59,785 nt of DNA from Phycisphaeraceae bacterium (GTDB taxonomy: Bacteria > Planctomycetota > Phycisphaerae > Phycisphaerales > Phycisphaeraceae): contig JANQFR010000020.1 in assembly GCA_028277745.1 (NCBI GenBank), positions 1-59,785 of the forward strand, in the 5' to 3' direction. Every line of letters begins with the position of its first letter. The stretch's first letter is position 1. Shown one piece after another: positions 47,938 through 59,508 of the stretch. The position numbers and the translations under genes are program-made. Below the pieces are notes generated by a model. The model ran no database searches and was not told the DNA's origin. It was given only the letters and a program-made list of their open reading frames with translations.

Positions 47938-49332
47938 ATGCGATACATCAGCACCCGCGGCCAAGCCCCCGCCTTATCCTTTGAAGACACGCTGCTGGAC
48001 GGCCTGGCGCGCGACGGGGGGCTCTACGTCCCCGACGCCTGGCCGCGCTTCACCGCCGACGACTTCCGCGCCCTGCGCGGCAAGCCCTACGCGGAGGTCG
48101 CGTTTCACGTGATGCGCCCTTTCGTCGGCGGCGACCTGACCGACGACGAACTGGGCCGCGTCATCTGCGACGCTTACGCGGCTTTCGATCACCAGCAGGT
48201 CGCGCCGCTCGTGCAGCTTTCGTCGAACCATTTCGTCATGGAGCTCTTCCACGGCCCGACGCTGGCGTTCAAGGACGTGGCGATGCAGGTGCTCGGCCGG
48301 CTGTATGACCACGTCCTGGCCAAACGTGACCGGCGGATCACCATCGTCGGGGCGACCTCGGGCGACACCGGGTCGGCCGCGATCGAAGCGGTCCGCGGCC
48401 GGCAGCGCGCCGAGATCTTCATCATGCACCCCCACGGCCGGACCAGCGAGGTCCAACGCCGGCAGATGACGACCGTCGACGCCCCCAACGTTCACAACAT
48501 CGCCATCGAGGGCACGTTCGACGACTGCCAGAACCTGCTCAAGGCGATGTTCAACGACCAGGCGTTCCGCGACGAGATCGCACTGTCGGGCGTCAACTCG
48601 ATCAACTGGGCCCGCGTGATGCCGCAGGCGGTGTATTACGTCACCGCCGCCCTCACCCTGGGCGGGCCCGACCGGCCGGTGTCGTTCGCCGTGCCCACGG
48701 GCAACTTCGGCGATATCTTCGCCGGTTACGTCGCCATGCAGATGGGCCTGCCGATCGACCGGCTTGTCATCGCGACCAACATCAACGACATCCTCACCCG
48801 CGTCATGGACAGCGGCGACCACACCCTGGGCAGGGTTGAGCCCACCATGTCGCCCTCGATGGACATCCAGGTCAGCAGCAACTTCGAGCGGCTCCTGTTC
48901 GATCTTCACGACCGTGACCCGGCGAAGGTCCGTGGCCTGATGGACCAGCTCAAGCAGGCCGGCGGCTTCCGCCTGGAGGGCGCAGCGCTCGACCGCGCGC
49001 GGGAGACGTTCGCGGCTCAGCGTGTCGATGAATCGCAGACGCTCGACACGATCCGCCGCGTCCATCATGAATGCGGCGGCTACCTGGTCGACCCCCACAC
49101 GGCCGTGGGCGTCGAGGCCGCCCGGCGGGAAGCCGACCCCGCCGTGCCGATGATCACGCTCGCCACCGCCCACCCCGCCAAGTTCCCCGACGCGGTGGAG
49201 CAGGCCGCCGGCGTCCGCCCGCCGCTGCCCGAGCGGATGGCGGACCTGTACGACCGGCCGGAGCGGTGCGAGGTTTTGCCGAACGATTTCGACGCGGTCA
49301 CGGCGCACATCCGTTCGCGCCGGACGGGGTGA
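47938..49332 (+). CDS. thrC: Threonine synthase
   Basis: A 464-aa PLP enzyme converting O-phosphohomoserine to threonine. PLP-binding lysine K112 in TLAFKDVAMQ, phosphate-binding GATSGDTGSAAIEAV, the NSINWARVMPQAVYYV segment and VPTGNFGDIFAGYVA mark the long (fungal/proteobacterial-type) family. The N-terminal start MRYISTRGQAP is family-typical. No thrA/thrB nearby. Confidence 0.93.
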   Translation: MRYISTRGQAPALSFEDTLLDGLARDGGLYVPDAWPRFTADDFRALRGKPYAEVAFHVMRPFVGGDLTDDELGRVICDAYAAFDHQQVAPLVQLSSNHFVMELFHGPTLAFKDVAMQVLGRLYDHVLAKRDRRITIVGATSGDTGSAAIEAVRGRQRAEIFIMHPHGRTSEVQRRQMTTVDAPNVHNIAIEGTFDDCQNLLKAMFNDQAFRDEIALSGVNSINWARVMPQAVYYVTAALTLGGPDRPVSFAVPTGNFGDIFAGYVAMQMGLPIDRLVIATNINDILTRVMDSGDHTLGRVEPTMSPSMDIQVSSNFERLLFDLHDRDPAKVRGLMDQLKQAGGFRLEGAALDRARETFAAQRVDESQTLDTIRRVHHECGGYLVDPHTAVGVEAARREADPAVPMITLATAHPAKFPDAVEQAAGVRPPLPERMADLYDRPERCEVLPNDFDAVTAHIRSRRTG

Positions 49333-49429
49333 GCGGCCCCTCCACCGGGCATCTCTCGGGGAATCCGTGGCGTTCGCTGAATCATGCGGCGCAGCAATAG
49401 GATGGAGAGCGGTGCGTTGGATTGAATGA

Positions 49430-50872
49430 ATGCCAGCCACTCATCGAATCTGGGTCCATTGCTTGCTGTTGCTGCTGTTGGGAGAAGCCGTCGTTTGGGC
49501 CGAGCCGGCGGCGAGGCGTCCGAATGTCGTACTGATCCTGGCCGACGACATGGGGTGGCGGGACCCCGGGTTCATGGGCAGCGATTACCACCGCACGCCG
49601 AACCTGGATCGGCTGGCGGCCGAGGGATTGGTCTTCGACCACGCCTATGCCAATGGGGCGGTGTGCGCGCCGACGAGGGCGGCGTTGCTGTCGGGGATGT
49701 ACGCCCCGCGCACCGGGGTGTACGCCGTGGGCGGCGGGCGGGGCGGCGACGACGCCGCGGCCGCGCAGCCGCTGCTGACGCCACGCAACGCCACGAGCCT
49801 GGACCCCGACATCACGACGTTGCCCGAAGCCTTGCGGGAAGCCGGTTACGTCACCGGCCACTTCGGCAAGTGGCACCTCGGCCGCCCCGCGGGACCGTCT
49901 GGCCCCGAGGCCAATGGTTTCGATGTCAGCGTCGGGGCGACGCGCGGCGGCGGGACGAAGACCTATTTCGCCCCCTACGGCATCACCACCCTCAGGGATG
50001 CGCCCGATGGCGAGTACCTGACGAATCGGCTCACCGACGAGGCGGTCGGGTTCATCAAGGACCACGCGGATCGACCGTTTTTCCTGCTGCTGTCGCACTA
50101 CGCGGTGCACACGCCGATCGAGGCCGAGCCCGACGTACTGGCCAAGGTGAAGGCCAGACCCGTTGGCCGGCTGCACGACCACGTGGAATACGCGGCCATG
50201 ATCGAGTCGCTCGACGCCGGCGTCGGCCGGCTGCTGCGGGCCTTGGATGAAGCGGGGGTGGCGGAGAACACGGTGGTGGTGTTCACCTCGGATAACGGCG
50301 GCCACCGACGGAACACCAGCATGGACCCGCTGAAGGGCGCCAAGGGGTCGCTGAGCGAGGGCGGGATCCGCGTGCCGTGCGTGGTGCGTTACCCGGGTGT
50401 GGTCGAGCCGGGACGTCGGACCGACGAGCCGGTGCTGCTGTTCGACCTGTACCCCACCCTGATGGAACTGGCGGGCGCCGCGCCGCGGCGCAGTCAACCG
50501 ATAGACGGCGTGACCTGGGGGCCGCTACTGCGGGGGCAGGCTTCGCTCAAGACGCGCAGCCTGGTCTGGTATGCACCGGTGTACAACTTGAGCCCAAGCG
50601 GCCGGGTGATCACGGCGCCGACCGCAGCGATCCGGCGGGGCCGCTGGAAGCTGGTCCACCGGTTCGAGGACGGCGCGTCGGAGCTATACGACCTCGAGAA
50701 CGACCCGGGCGAAAGGCACGACCTGGCTGGGGCGCAGCCGGGCATGGTGCGTACGCTGTCGCGTCAGCTCGAGGCGTGGCGGCGGGCGACGGACGCCCCG
50801 GCCCTAAAGGCGAACCCCGACTATGACGGCTCCCCGGCGGCCGCTCCGCGTGAACAGCGTCGTCGACGCTGA
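49430..50872 (+). CDS. Type I sulfatase (formylglycine-dependent)
   Basis: A 480-aa secreted sulfatase. Signal peptide residues 1-24 (hydrophobic LLLLLLGEAVVWA). Metal-binding D39-D40 in LADDMGW. The formylglycine motif C79-x-P-x-R83 is CAPTR, then LLSGMYAPRTG. Second half contains SDNGGHRRNTSMDPLKGAKG with the Asp/Asn metal ligands and conserved Lys. The Cys must be converted to formylglycine by a maturase not in the window. It removes sulfate esters from carbohydrates or other molecules; specificity unknown. Confidence 0.92.
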   Translation: MPATHRIWVHCLLLLLLGEAVVWAEPAARRPNVVLILADDMGWRDPGFMGSDYHRTPNLDRLAAEGLVFDHAYANGAVCAPTRAALLSGMYAPRTGVYAVGGGRGGDDAAAAQPLLTPRNATSLDPDITTLPEALREAGYVTGHFGKWHLGRPAGPSGPEANGFDVSVGATRGGGTKTYFAPYGITTLRDAPDGEYLTNRLTDEAVGFIKDHADRPFFLLLSHYAVHTPIEAEPDVLAKVKARPVGRLHDHVEYAAMIESLDAGVGRLLRALDEAGVAENTVVVFTSDNGGHRRNTSMDPLKGAKGSLSEGGIRVPCVVRYPGVVEPGRRTDEPVLLFDLYPTLMELAGAAPRRSQPIDGVTWGPLLRGQASLKTRSLVWYAPVYNLSPSGRVITAPTAAIRRGRWKLVHRFEDGASELYDLENDPGERHDLAGAQPGMVRTLSRQLEAWRRATDAPALKANPDYDGSPAAAPREQRRRR

Positions 50873-50941
50873 CGAACATGACGTCCGCCACACGGAGGTT
50901 TAGCGGCGGCGCCCGCCCCGTGCATCTGTCGTGGCGCGACG

Positions 50942-52879
<1,938 letters not shown>

Positions 52880-53070
52880 GCATTCCTTCTCAATTGTTTT
52901 GAATCCGGCATTTTTGCATATTTTTCCATCCCTCGCCGGGCCGTACGGCGCCGCCCGCCGCTTCGGCCGGGCAGGTTAACCTCAGATTGTTGTTTGACGA
53001 TCCGTTTTTTCGGCAAAGAATTGATAAAGGTTGCCGTCTCATCATTCCTCGAACCCAGGGAGCGTAAGCC

Positions 53071-54648
53071 ATGCGGAACAGATCAGCAGGTTTGGCGTGT
53101 GTGTTGGTGTCGGTCGTATCCATTGGTGGGGCGTCGGCCCAGGAAGCCAAGCCCAACATCCTCGTGATCTGGGGGGACGACATCGGCCAATCGAACCTCA
53201 GCGCCTACACGATGGGCCTGGTCGGATATGAGACGCCCAACATCGACCGCATCGCCAACGAGGGCATGATCTTCACCGACTACTACGGCGAGCAGTCCTG
53301 CACCGCCGGCCGGTCCAGCTTCATCACCGGGCAGAGCGTGTTCCGCACCGGCCTGTCCAAGGTCGGGCTGCCCGGCGCCGAACTGGGGATGCGGGCCGAG
53401 GACCCGACCATCGCCAGCCTGCTCAAAGACCAGGGCTACGTCACCGGTCAGTTCGGGAAGAACCATCTGGGCGATCGCGATGAACACCTGCCAACCAACC
53501 ATGGCTTCGACCGGTTCTTCGGCAACCTCTACCATCTCAACGCGGAGGAAGAGCCCGAGAACGAGGATTACCCCCGCGACCTTGTGTTGCCCAATGGCAA
53601 GACGTTTCTCGAACAGTTCGGCCCCCGCGGCGTGATCCGTTCGGCGCGGGGCGGCGACGGTTCTCAAACGATCGAAGACACCGGCCCGCTGACCCGCAAA
53701 CGGATGGAGGTGGTCGACGACGAGACGTCCGACGCCGCGCTGCAGTTCATCCGGGATGCCCACGCGGCGGGCGAGCCGTTTTTCGTCTGGTGGAACGGCA
53801 CACGGATGCACTTCCGCACCCACGTGAAGGACGAGCTGCGCGGCGTCTCGGGACAGGACGAGTACGCCGACGGCATGGTTGAACACGACATGCACGTGGG
53901 CAAGTTCCTCGACCTGCTGGACGAGCTGGGCATCGCTGACAACACGATCGTGTTTTACAGCACGGACAACGGTCCGCACATGAACACCTGGCCGGACGCC
54001 GCGATAACCCCGTTCCGCGGCGAAAAGAACACCAACTGGGAGGGCGGCTGGCGGGTGCCGGCGATGGTCCGCTGGCCCGACCAGATCGAAGCCGGCTCGG
54101 TGTCTAACAACATCATGCACCACATGGATTGGCTGCCCACCTTCCTCGCCGCCGCCGGCAAGGACGACATCAAGGAAGACCTGCTCGACGGCTATGATTC
54201 CCCGTCGATGGACCGGGAATACCGGATCCACCTCGACGGGTACAACTTCCTGCCGTACCTCACCGGCGAAGCCGCGGAATCGCCTCGGCACGAGATTTTC
54301 TACTTCTCTGATGACGGCGACCTGACCGCGCTGCGGTACGACGACTGGAAACTCATCTTCCTCGAACAACGGGCCGAGGCCACCTTCCAGGCCTGGCGCG
54401 AGCCCTTCGTCGCGCTGCGCGTCCCGCTGATCTTTAACCTCCGCCGCGATCCTTACGAACGGAGCCAGGTGACATCTAACACCTACGACGATTGGCTGAT
54501 CGACCGCGCCTACCTCCTCGTGCCGGCCCAGGCCTACGTGGGCCAGTTCCTTGAAACCTTCGTCGAGTACCCGCCCCGGCAGAAGGCCGCGAGCTTCAGC
54601 CTGGATCAGGTGATGGACAAACTGGAGAACACCATGGGCGCGCAGTGA
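53071..54648 (+). CDS. Type I sulfatase, arylsulfatase-like
   Basis: A 525-aa secreted sulfatase with signal peptide ending ASA (~23). Metal ligands D36-D37 in WGDDIGQ. Formylglycine motif C77-T-A-G-R81 (C-x-A-x-R variant), then SSFITGQSVFRTG. Second half: STDNGPHMNTWPDAAITPFRGEK with the Asn/Asp and Lys, and later DDWKLIF. Compared with the 49.4 kb gene the second position is A rather than P, which some anaerobic-type maturases tolerate. Substrate unknown; neighbours support sulfated-glycan degradation. Confidence 0.92.
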   Translation: MRNRSAGLACVLVSVVSIGGASAQEAKPNILVIWGDDIGQSNLSAYTMGLVGYETPNIDRIANEGMIFTDYYGEQSCTAGRSSFITGQSVFRTGLSKVGLPGAELGMRAEDPTIASLLKDQGYVTGQFGKNHLGDRDEHLPTNHGFDRFFGNLYHLNAEEEPENEDYPRDLVLPNGKTFLEQFGPRGVIRSARGGDGSQTIEDTGPLTRKRMEVVDDETSDAALQFIRDAHAAGEPFFVWWNGTRMHFRTHVKDELRGVSGQDEYADGMVEHDMHVGKFLDLLDELGIADNTIVFYSTDNGPHMNTWPDAAITPFRGEKNTNWEGGWRVPAMVRWPDQIEAGSVSNNIMHHMDWLPTFLAAAGKDDIKEDLLDGYDSPSMDREYRIHLDGYNFLPYLTGEAAESPRHEIFYFSDDGDLTALRYDDWKLIFLEQRAEATFQAWREPFVALRVPLIFNLRRDPYERSQVTSNTYDDWLIDRAYLLVPAQAYVGQFLETFVEYPPRQKAASFSLDQVMDKLENTMGAQ

Positions 54649-54792
54649 CCGTGGCCGGTCCCCCGCGTCCGGTCTTTCATGCTTACCCGCCTTACCAAGC
54701 CCGCAGAATCGGTACGCGATTGCCTAAGTCTTGTATCGACCTGGCTTCCATGAGCGGCCCGGGTCTTGCGGTGGGGTAGACTTCCGCCCGAC

Positions 54793-56151
54793 ATGGGAGG
54801 CAAGCGGAATTTATTGATCGTTCTGGCCCATGGGCTGCGGTGCGACGCCCTCGGCGACGAGCGGGCGTGGCCGTTGACGACCACGTACCTCGAGGCGCTG
54901 GGCCAGCGGGGGCTGCGGCTGATCGCCGGGGCGGCGTCGCCGGCCGACCCGGGCGGGATGGCCAGCCTGCTGACCGGGCTGCACGCGCGGCAGCACGGCC
55001 TGGTCGCCGACCAGACCCACCAGCGCCGGCCGACCGCGCTGTCCGACAGCCTCGTACACCGCCTGGTCGACGCGGGTTACCACGTCGCGGGCGTCGGGTG
55101 CGTGGGCATGGTCCGACATGTCCTGCACGAAACGGTGTCGACCGAAGACGTCGCCGAGGTGCGGCCGGCCGACTGCGCGTATTACCGTTCGACGCGGTCG
55201 CGCGGGGTAATGGCGGCGGTGATGCAGCAACGCCGGCAGCGCCTGCGGAGCGGGCCGTTTGAGCCCGACCGGCTGATGTTGGAGCCGGAGGAGGATATCG
55301 ACGGGTTCATCGCGTCGCGTGCCGGGGAGATGATCGAGGCGATGCCGGAGGACAAGCCGTGGGCGTTGCTGGTGATCTTCTCCGGCCCGGGCAACGACCT
55401 GCCCCCGCCGACGCTGTACGACGGGATCGTCCCGGCCGATCAGCTTAAGGCGGGTTTCGCGCCGCTGGACATGTCCACGCTCGATGAGCTGGCCGAGCCG
55501 GCGTACCCACGGTCGATGCTGCAGCGGCTCGAGGCGCATCACGTCGCGCGGATCCGGGCGGATTACCTCGGCCGGGTGAGCCTGATTGACTACGCGATCC
55601 GCCGGATGAGCCGGGCGGTGGAGCAGCGCGCCGACCGGGGGCGGGTGTGGACCGTGCTGGGCTCGGACCGCGGCCACCTGTTGGGCGAGCACGGCCTGAT
55701 CGGACACCGGTCGTTCCTAAGCGGGGCGGTGGAGACGCCGATGATCGTGGCCCCGCCGGTCGGCCACGCCCAGCCGCGCGACCCGTTCCCCGACGCGCTG
55801 TTCAGCACGGTGGATTTTGCGCCGACGGTGACGGCCCTCGCCGGGGCCGACATGTTGGAGGATTCGGTGGGGCGGTCGCTGCTGCCGCTGTTCCACGGCA
55901 ACGCGGTGACCCCGCTGCTGCCCGGCGGCCTGGTGAGCGAGTTCAGCGACCGGATGATGCTTGAGACGCAGCGTTACAAGGCGGTGTTCCATCGCGGCAA
56001 GCGCCGGTGTGTGGCCCTGTACGACCTGCTCAACGACAGCGACGAGCGCAACAACCTGGTCGACCGGCCGATGGCGTCGGGCGTGATCGACGCCCTGCGG
56101 GTCCGGGTCGCGGACGCCTTGCTGCCGCTGCGGGCGTCGACGGTGTGTTAA
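54793..56151 (+). CDS. Sulfatase-fold protein lacking the catalytic cysteine
   Basis: A 452-aa alkaline-phosphatase-superfamily protein. The sulfatase framework is evident: ASLLTGLHARQHG (the stretch after the formylglycine site) and the C-terminal GSDRGHLLGEHGLIGHRSFL with D and H metal-ligand positions. At the formylglycine site the sequence is ADPGGMASLLTG, so neither the Cys nor the Arg of C-x-P-x-R is kept, and the N-terminal DD pair is replaced by LAHGLRCDALG. No signal peptide. It is probably not an active sulfatase. It could be a phosphodiesterase with another nucleophile or a non-catalytic binder. Its stop overlaps the convergent AraC gene's stop as TTAA. Confidence 0.75.
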   Translation: MGGKRNLLIVLAHGLRCDALGDERAWPLTTTYLEALGQRGLRLIAGAASPADPGGMASLLTGLHARQHGLVADQTHQRRPTALSDSLVHRLVDAGYHVAGVGCVGMVRHVLHETVSTEDVAEVRPADCAYYRSTRSRGVMAAVMQQRRQRLRSGPFEPDRLMLEPEEDIDGFIASRAGEMIEAMPEDKPWALLVIFSGPGNDLPPPTLYDGIVPADQLKAGFAPLDMSTLDELAEPAYPRSMLQRLEAHHVARIRADYLGRVSLIDYAIRRMSRAVEQRADRGRVWTVLGSDRGHLLGEHGLIGHRSFLSGAVETPMIVAPPVGHAQPRDPFPDALFSTVDFAPTVTALAGADMLEDSVGRSLLPLFHGNAVTPLLPGGLVSEFSDRMMLETQRYKAVFHRGKRRCVALYDLLNDSDERNNLVDRPMASGVIDALRVRVADALLPLRASTVC

Positions 56152-56993
56152 GCCGCGAACTGTCCGCGGTACGCTCGGGGGCTGACGCCCTTGAGGCGTT
56201 TGAAGACACGGTTGAAGTTCGAGAGGTTGCCGAAGCCCGACTCGAAACAGACGTCGGTGATCGGCTGATCGGTCTCGATCAGCGCCCGGCACGCCCGGCC
56301 GATCCGGATCTCGTGGAGGTAATCCACGAACGTCTTGCGGGTCAGCCGCTTGAAGAACCGGCTGAACGCTGCGGGGCTCATGTGGATCGACGCGGCGGCC
56401 TGGGCCTGCGTGATCGGTTCGGTGTAGTGATCGTTGATGAACCGGCAGACCCGGTCGATCCGGGTGCGGTCTTCGACGCGCAGGTCATCGGCGAAGGCCT
56501 CGCTGGACAGCTCGACCCCGCCCCGGCAGCGGGCGAGCGATTCGAGGGTGTCCAGCAGGAGCGTAACGCGGCGCATGCCCGAAGCATGGTCGATCTCCCG
56601 CATGCGCTGCGCCGCCTTGAGCCGGGCCTGGCCGGTGAACCGCACCCCGCGCGCGGCGCGGCTGAACAGCCGGTCGATCCGGTTGGCCTCGGGGCTGTCG
56701 AAGAAGCCGTCGCCGAGACAGTCGCGGCGGAACTGGATCACGACCGACTCGACCCGCCGCCCCGGCCGGGAGTGCCAGGTGTGCGGCAGGTTCGGGCCCA
56801 GGAGCACCAGGTCGCCCTCGGCGAAGGCCTCGATACTGTCACCGACGAACCGCCGGCCCCGGCCGCGGACGATCAGCGTCAGCTCGAGCTCGGGATGGAC
56901 GTGCCACGTGAACGGGAACGCGGGGAGCTGGAACCGTCGACAGATGAACGACGCCTGGCCGCCCGGATCGAGATGTTCGAGGATCGGCTGCAT
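56148..56993 (-). CDS. AraC-family transcriptional regulator
   Basis: A 281-aa regulator. N-terminal cupin sensor with WHVHPELELTLIVRGRG (residues ~30-46) and GDLVLLGPNLPHTWHS. C-terminal AraC double HTH at ~182-279: ITQAQAAASIHMSPAAFSRFF and ITDVCFESGFGNLSNFNRVF. Divergent from the PhyH gene with ~146 bp between starts; likely controls it. Converges with the sulfatase-like gene, with stops sharing a TTAA. Confidence 0.92.
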   Translation of the reverse strand: MQPILEHLDPGGQASFICRRFQLPAFPFTWHVHPELELTLIVRGRGRRFVGDSIEAFAEGDLVLLGPNLPHTWHSRPGRRVESVVIQFRRDCLGDGFFDSPEANRIDRLFSRAARGVRFTGQARLKAAQRMREIDHASGMRRVTLLLDTLESLARCRGGVELSSEAFADDLRVEDRTRIDRVCRFINDHYTEPITQAQAAASIHMSPAAFSRFFKRLTRKTFVDYLHEIRIGRACRALIETDQPITDVCFESGFGNLSNFNRVFKRLKGVSPRAYRGQFAA

Positions 56994-57139
56994 GATTGGT
57001 TGATGATTAACACGGATTTTCAGAAAAACTGATCCATGGGATCAAAATAGTACCAGAAATCGCCCGTCCCCGCGCAGTTCTCGTGGATGGTTTGACGCAT
57101 CATGTGGGTTTTCACCCTCCCCCGAACGGAGCGCCCGCC

Positions 57140-57970
57140 ATGACAGTTGCCGCCGAGGTTTCCCTGGACACGCCGTACCCGCTGACCGACGAGCAGAAGA
57201 CCCGTTTTCGCGAGGACGGTTACATCAAGCTGAAGGGTGTGTTGACGCCCGAGCTGCTGGAGGCGTACGCGCCTGAGATCACCCGGCTGACGATGGAGGC
57301 CGCGGCCGAGATGGCGGGCGTGCCGATGGAGGAGCGGTCGACCTACTCCAAGGCGTTCCTCCAGGTGGGCAACCTCTGGGAGCGGAGCGATGTGGCCCGG
57401 ACGTTTTCCTTCAGCAAGCGGCTGGCGCGGATCGCGACCGAACTGCTGGGCACGCGGGGCGTGCGGATGTGGCACGACCAGGCGCTGTACAAGGAGCCGG
57501 CGGGCGGGTTCACGCCATGGCACGCCGACCAGCAGTACTGGCCGATGGCTACGAGCCTGAGCGTCACCGCCTGGATCCCGCTCCAGGCCACCCCGATCGA
57601 GATGGGGCCGCTGTGTTTCGGCAAGGGCAGCCACCTGAAAAATATCGGCCGGGACATCGAGATCAGCGACGAGAGCGAGCAGATGATCCGCGACGCCGTC
57701 AAGCAGAGCGGCATCCTCGAGGTGCAGGAGCCGTACGAGGCGGGCGAGGTCAGCTTCCACTACGGCTGGACCCTCCACCGCGCCGGCCCCAACACCACCG
57801 ACCAGCCCCGGAAGGTCCACACCGTCATCTACATGGATATGGACATGGCCCTTGCTGAGCCCCGCAATGCGAATCAGCAGAACGACTGGGACACATGGAC
57901 GCCCAGCTCCAAGGTGGGCGAGGTGATGGCGGACCCAAGGAACCCTGTGTTGTATGGGCCCGGGGCGTAG
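57140..57970 (+). CDS. Phytanoyl-CoA dioxygenase (PhyH) family oxygenase
   Basis: A 276-aa Fe(II)/2-oxoglutarate dioxygenase. Iron ligands H128-x-D130 in PWHADQQYW and H213 in TLHRAGPN, with R224 as the likely 2-oxoglutarate contact. ATG 57140 is supported by GGAG 8 nt upstream. Divergent from an AraC regulator, duplicating the arrangement at 0.1-1.9 kb. Located beside sulfatases, so possibly part of the same catabolic regulon; substrate unknown. Confidence 0.9.
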   Translation: MTVAAEVSLDTPYPLTDEQKTRFREDGYIKLKGVLTPELLEAYAPEITRLTMEAAAEMAGVPMEERSTYSKAFLQVGNLWERSDVARTFSFSKRLARIATELLGTRGVRMWHDQALYKEPAGGFTPWHADQQYWPMATSLSVTAWIPLQATPIEMGPLCFGKGSHLKNIGRDIEISDESEQMIRDAVKQSGILEVQEPYEAGEVSFHYGWTLHRAGPNTTDQPRKVHTVIYMDMDMALAEPRNANQQNDWDTWTPSSKVGEVMADPRNPVLYGPGA

Positions 57971-58208
57971 GCGAGATAAAAATAATGCACGTGTTTTGAT
58001 GGGCGGAGCAGCGCGGGGCAGGTCCCGCCGCTGAATGTCTGCGCGCACATGGTCCATCTGCCATCTTCCATCTCCTATCTGTCACTTTTTTAGAACCGGC
58101 TGCATCCGGGCCAGGTACTGGTGCGAATACCTTCTCAGACGGCGTAAGCCCCGGGCGTGTGTCCGGGCGGCTGAGATGGTGGAACCACAAGCGAGTTAGG
58201 AGCCCCGA

Positions 58209-58748
58209 ATGGAGTCATTCAGCAAACAATTGATGGGATGGTTGGCGGCGTTGGCGTTGGTGTTGACCGCGGCGCCGGCGATGGCCGAGGAAGCGCCCGC
58301 CCAGATGCCGGACGAAAACGCCCCGGCCGCGGTGGAGCAGTCGGACATCATCGTGACGTTGCGGGACGCGGGGACGTTCAACACGTTGCTGGCGGCGCTG
58401 GACGCCGCGGGGCTGACCGAGTCGCTTCAGACCGCCGGGCCGTACACGCTGTTTGCGCCCACGGACGCGGCGTTTGCGAAGCTGCCCGAGGGCAAGCTCG
58501 ATGAGCTGCTCAAGCCCGAGAACAAGGAGAGCCTGATCGCCTTGCTCAGCTACCACGTGGTGCCGGTCCGGATGACCGCCGAGTACGCGGCGGCGGCCGG
58601 TGAAGTGCGGACGCTGGGCGGCCAGGTGATTACGGTGACCAAGGATGGCGACAAGGTGGTGATCAACGGCGAAGCGGTCATCACCGAACCGGATGTTGCG
58701 GCCAGCAACGGGCTCATCCAGACGATCGACACGGTCCTGGTTCCCTGA
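58209..58748 (+). CDS. Secreted fasciclin (FAS1) domain protein
   Basis: A 179-aa protein with signal peptide (MGWLAALALVLTAAPAMA) and one FAS1 domain from residue ~45 to the end: FNTLLAALDAAGLTESLQT, GPYTLFAPTDAAFAKLPEG and ALLSYHVVPVRMTA contain the conserved H1/H2 boxes. FAS1 domains mediate cell adhesion or surface interactions. A GGAG-like AGTTAGGAG precedes the ATG. Confidence 0.9.
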   Translation: MESFSKQLMGWLAALALVLTAAPAMAEEAPAQMPDENAPAAVEQSDIIVTLRDAGTFNTLLAALDAAGLTESLQTAGPYTLFAPTDAAFAKLPEGKLDELLKPENKESLIALLSYHVVPVRMTAEYAAAAGEVRTLGGQVITVTKDGDKVVINGEAVITEPDVAASNGLIQTIDTVLVP

Positions 58749-58938
58749 ACCTGATCCCGGCTTCCACCCGGCTTGGTGATGGGCCGGGGCAAGCAGGCGT
58801 GTCGATCATGGCCCTGACCCGGCGGCGGATGAATCGCCGGGTCGGGGCTTGTTTCCGGGTATCCTGATGTTGGCCGCGGGATAATCCGCGGCCGGGTGGA
58901 TTGACAACCAGCGATGAACACGGGAGGCGCTTCGAGCG

Positions 58939-59490
58939 TTGCGTGATCAGCTTCTTCAACGGGTGGCGGCCGGGCATCGCGAGGCGATGAGCGGCTGCAT
59001 CGAGCGCTACGGGGCGCTGGTCTGGTCGTTGGCGCGTCGGATGTCGACGAGCCAGGCGGATGCGGAAGACGCGGTGCAGGACGTGTTCATCGCGCTGTGG
59101 CGGAACGCGGGCCGGTTCGACCCGCAGATCGCCGCCGAGACGACGTTTGTGACGATGATCGCAAGACGACGATTGATTGACCGCAGCCGTCGGCGTGAGA
59201 GCCGGCCGTCGACGCGGCCGCTCCAGGACGCGGCCGCGATGACCACGGCGTCGGACGCGGACCCGATGGAGGTCGAGGAAGAGGTCGAACGGGCGACCGA
59301 GGCGTTGGCGGCGCTGCGGCCCGAGCAGCGCGAGGTGCTGCGGATGGTGGTCGTCGACGGGATGACGCACCGGGAGGCGGCGGAGAAGACGGGGATGCCG
59401 CTGGGGACGGTCAAGGCGCATGCTCGGCGGGGCCTGATGAAGGTCCGTGAGATGCTCACACCGAGCCGCGTGGAGGCCGGGCGGTTGTGA
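58939..59490 (+). CDS. ECF (sigma-70 family) RNA polymerase sigma factor
   Basis: A 183-aa sigma factor. Region 2 spans residues ~15-75 (ADAEDAVQDVFIALWRNAGR), and region 4 ~120-175 (LRPEQREVLRMVVVDGMTHR, AAEKTGMPLGTVKAHARRGL). Start TTG 58939 has GGGAGG about 11 nt before it; a GTG at 58963 is an alternative. Followed by a gene that looks like its anti-sigma factor. Confidence 0.92.
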   Translation: MRDQLLQRVAAGHREAMSGCIERYGALVWSLARRMSTSQADAEDAVQDVFIALWRNAGRFDPQIAAETTFVTMIARRRLIDRSRRRESRPSTRPLQDAAAMTTASDADPMEVEEEVERATEALAALRPEQREVLRMVVVDGMTHREAAEKTGMPLGTVKAHARRGLMKVREMLTPSRVEAGRL

Positions 59491-59508
59491 CCAGTGAGGG
59501 ATCAAACC

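Noticed and set aside
58060..58208. CTGAGAT-like element before the fasciclin gene, considered as a TPP riboswitch
   Set aside because: Only the CTGAGA word matches; the ACCTGAT and other conserved THI-box parts are missing.
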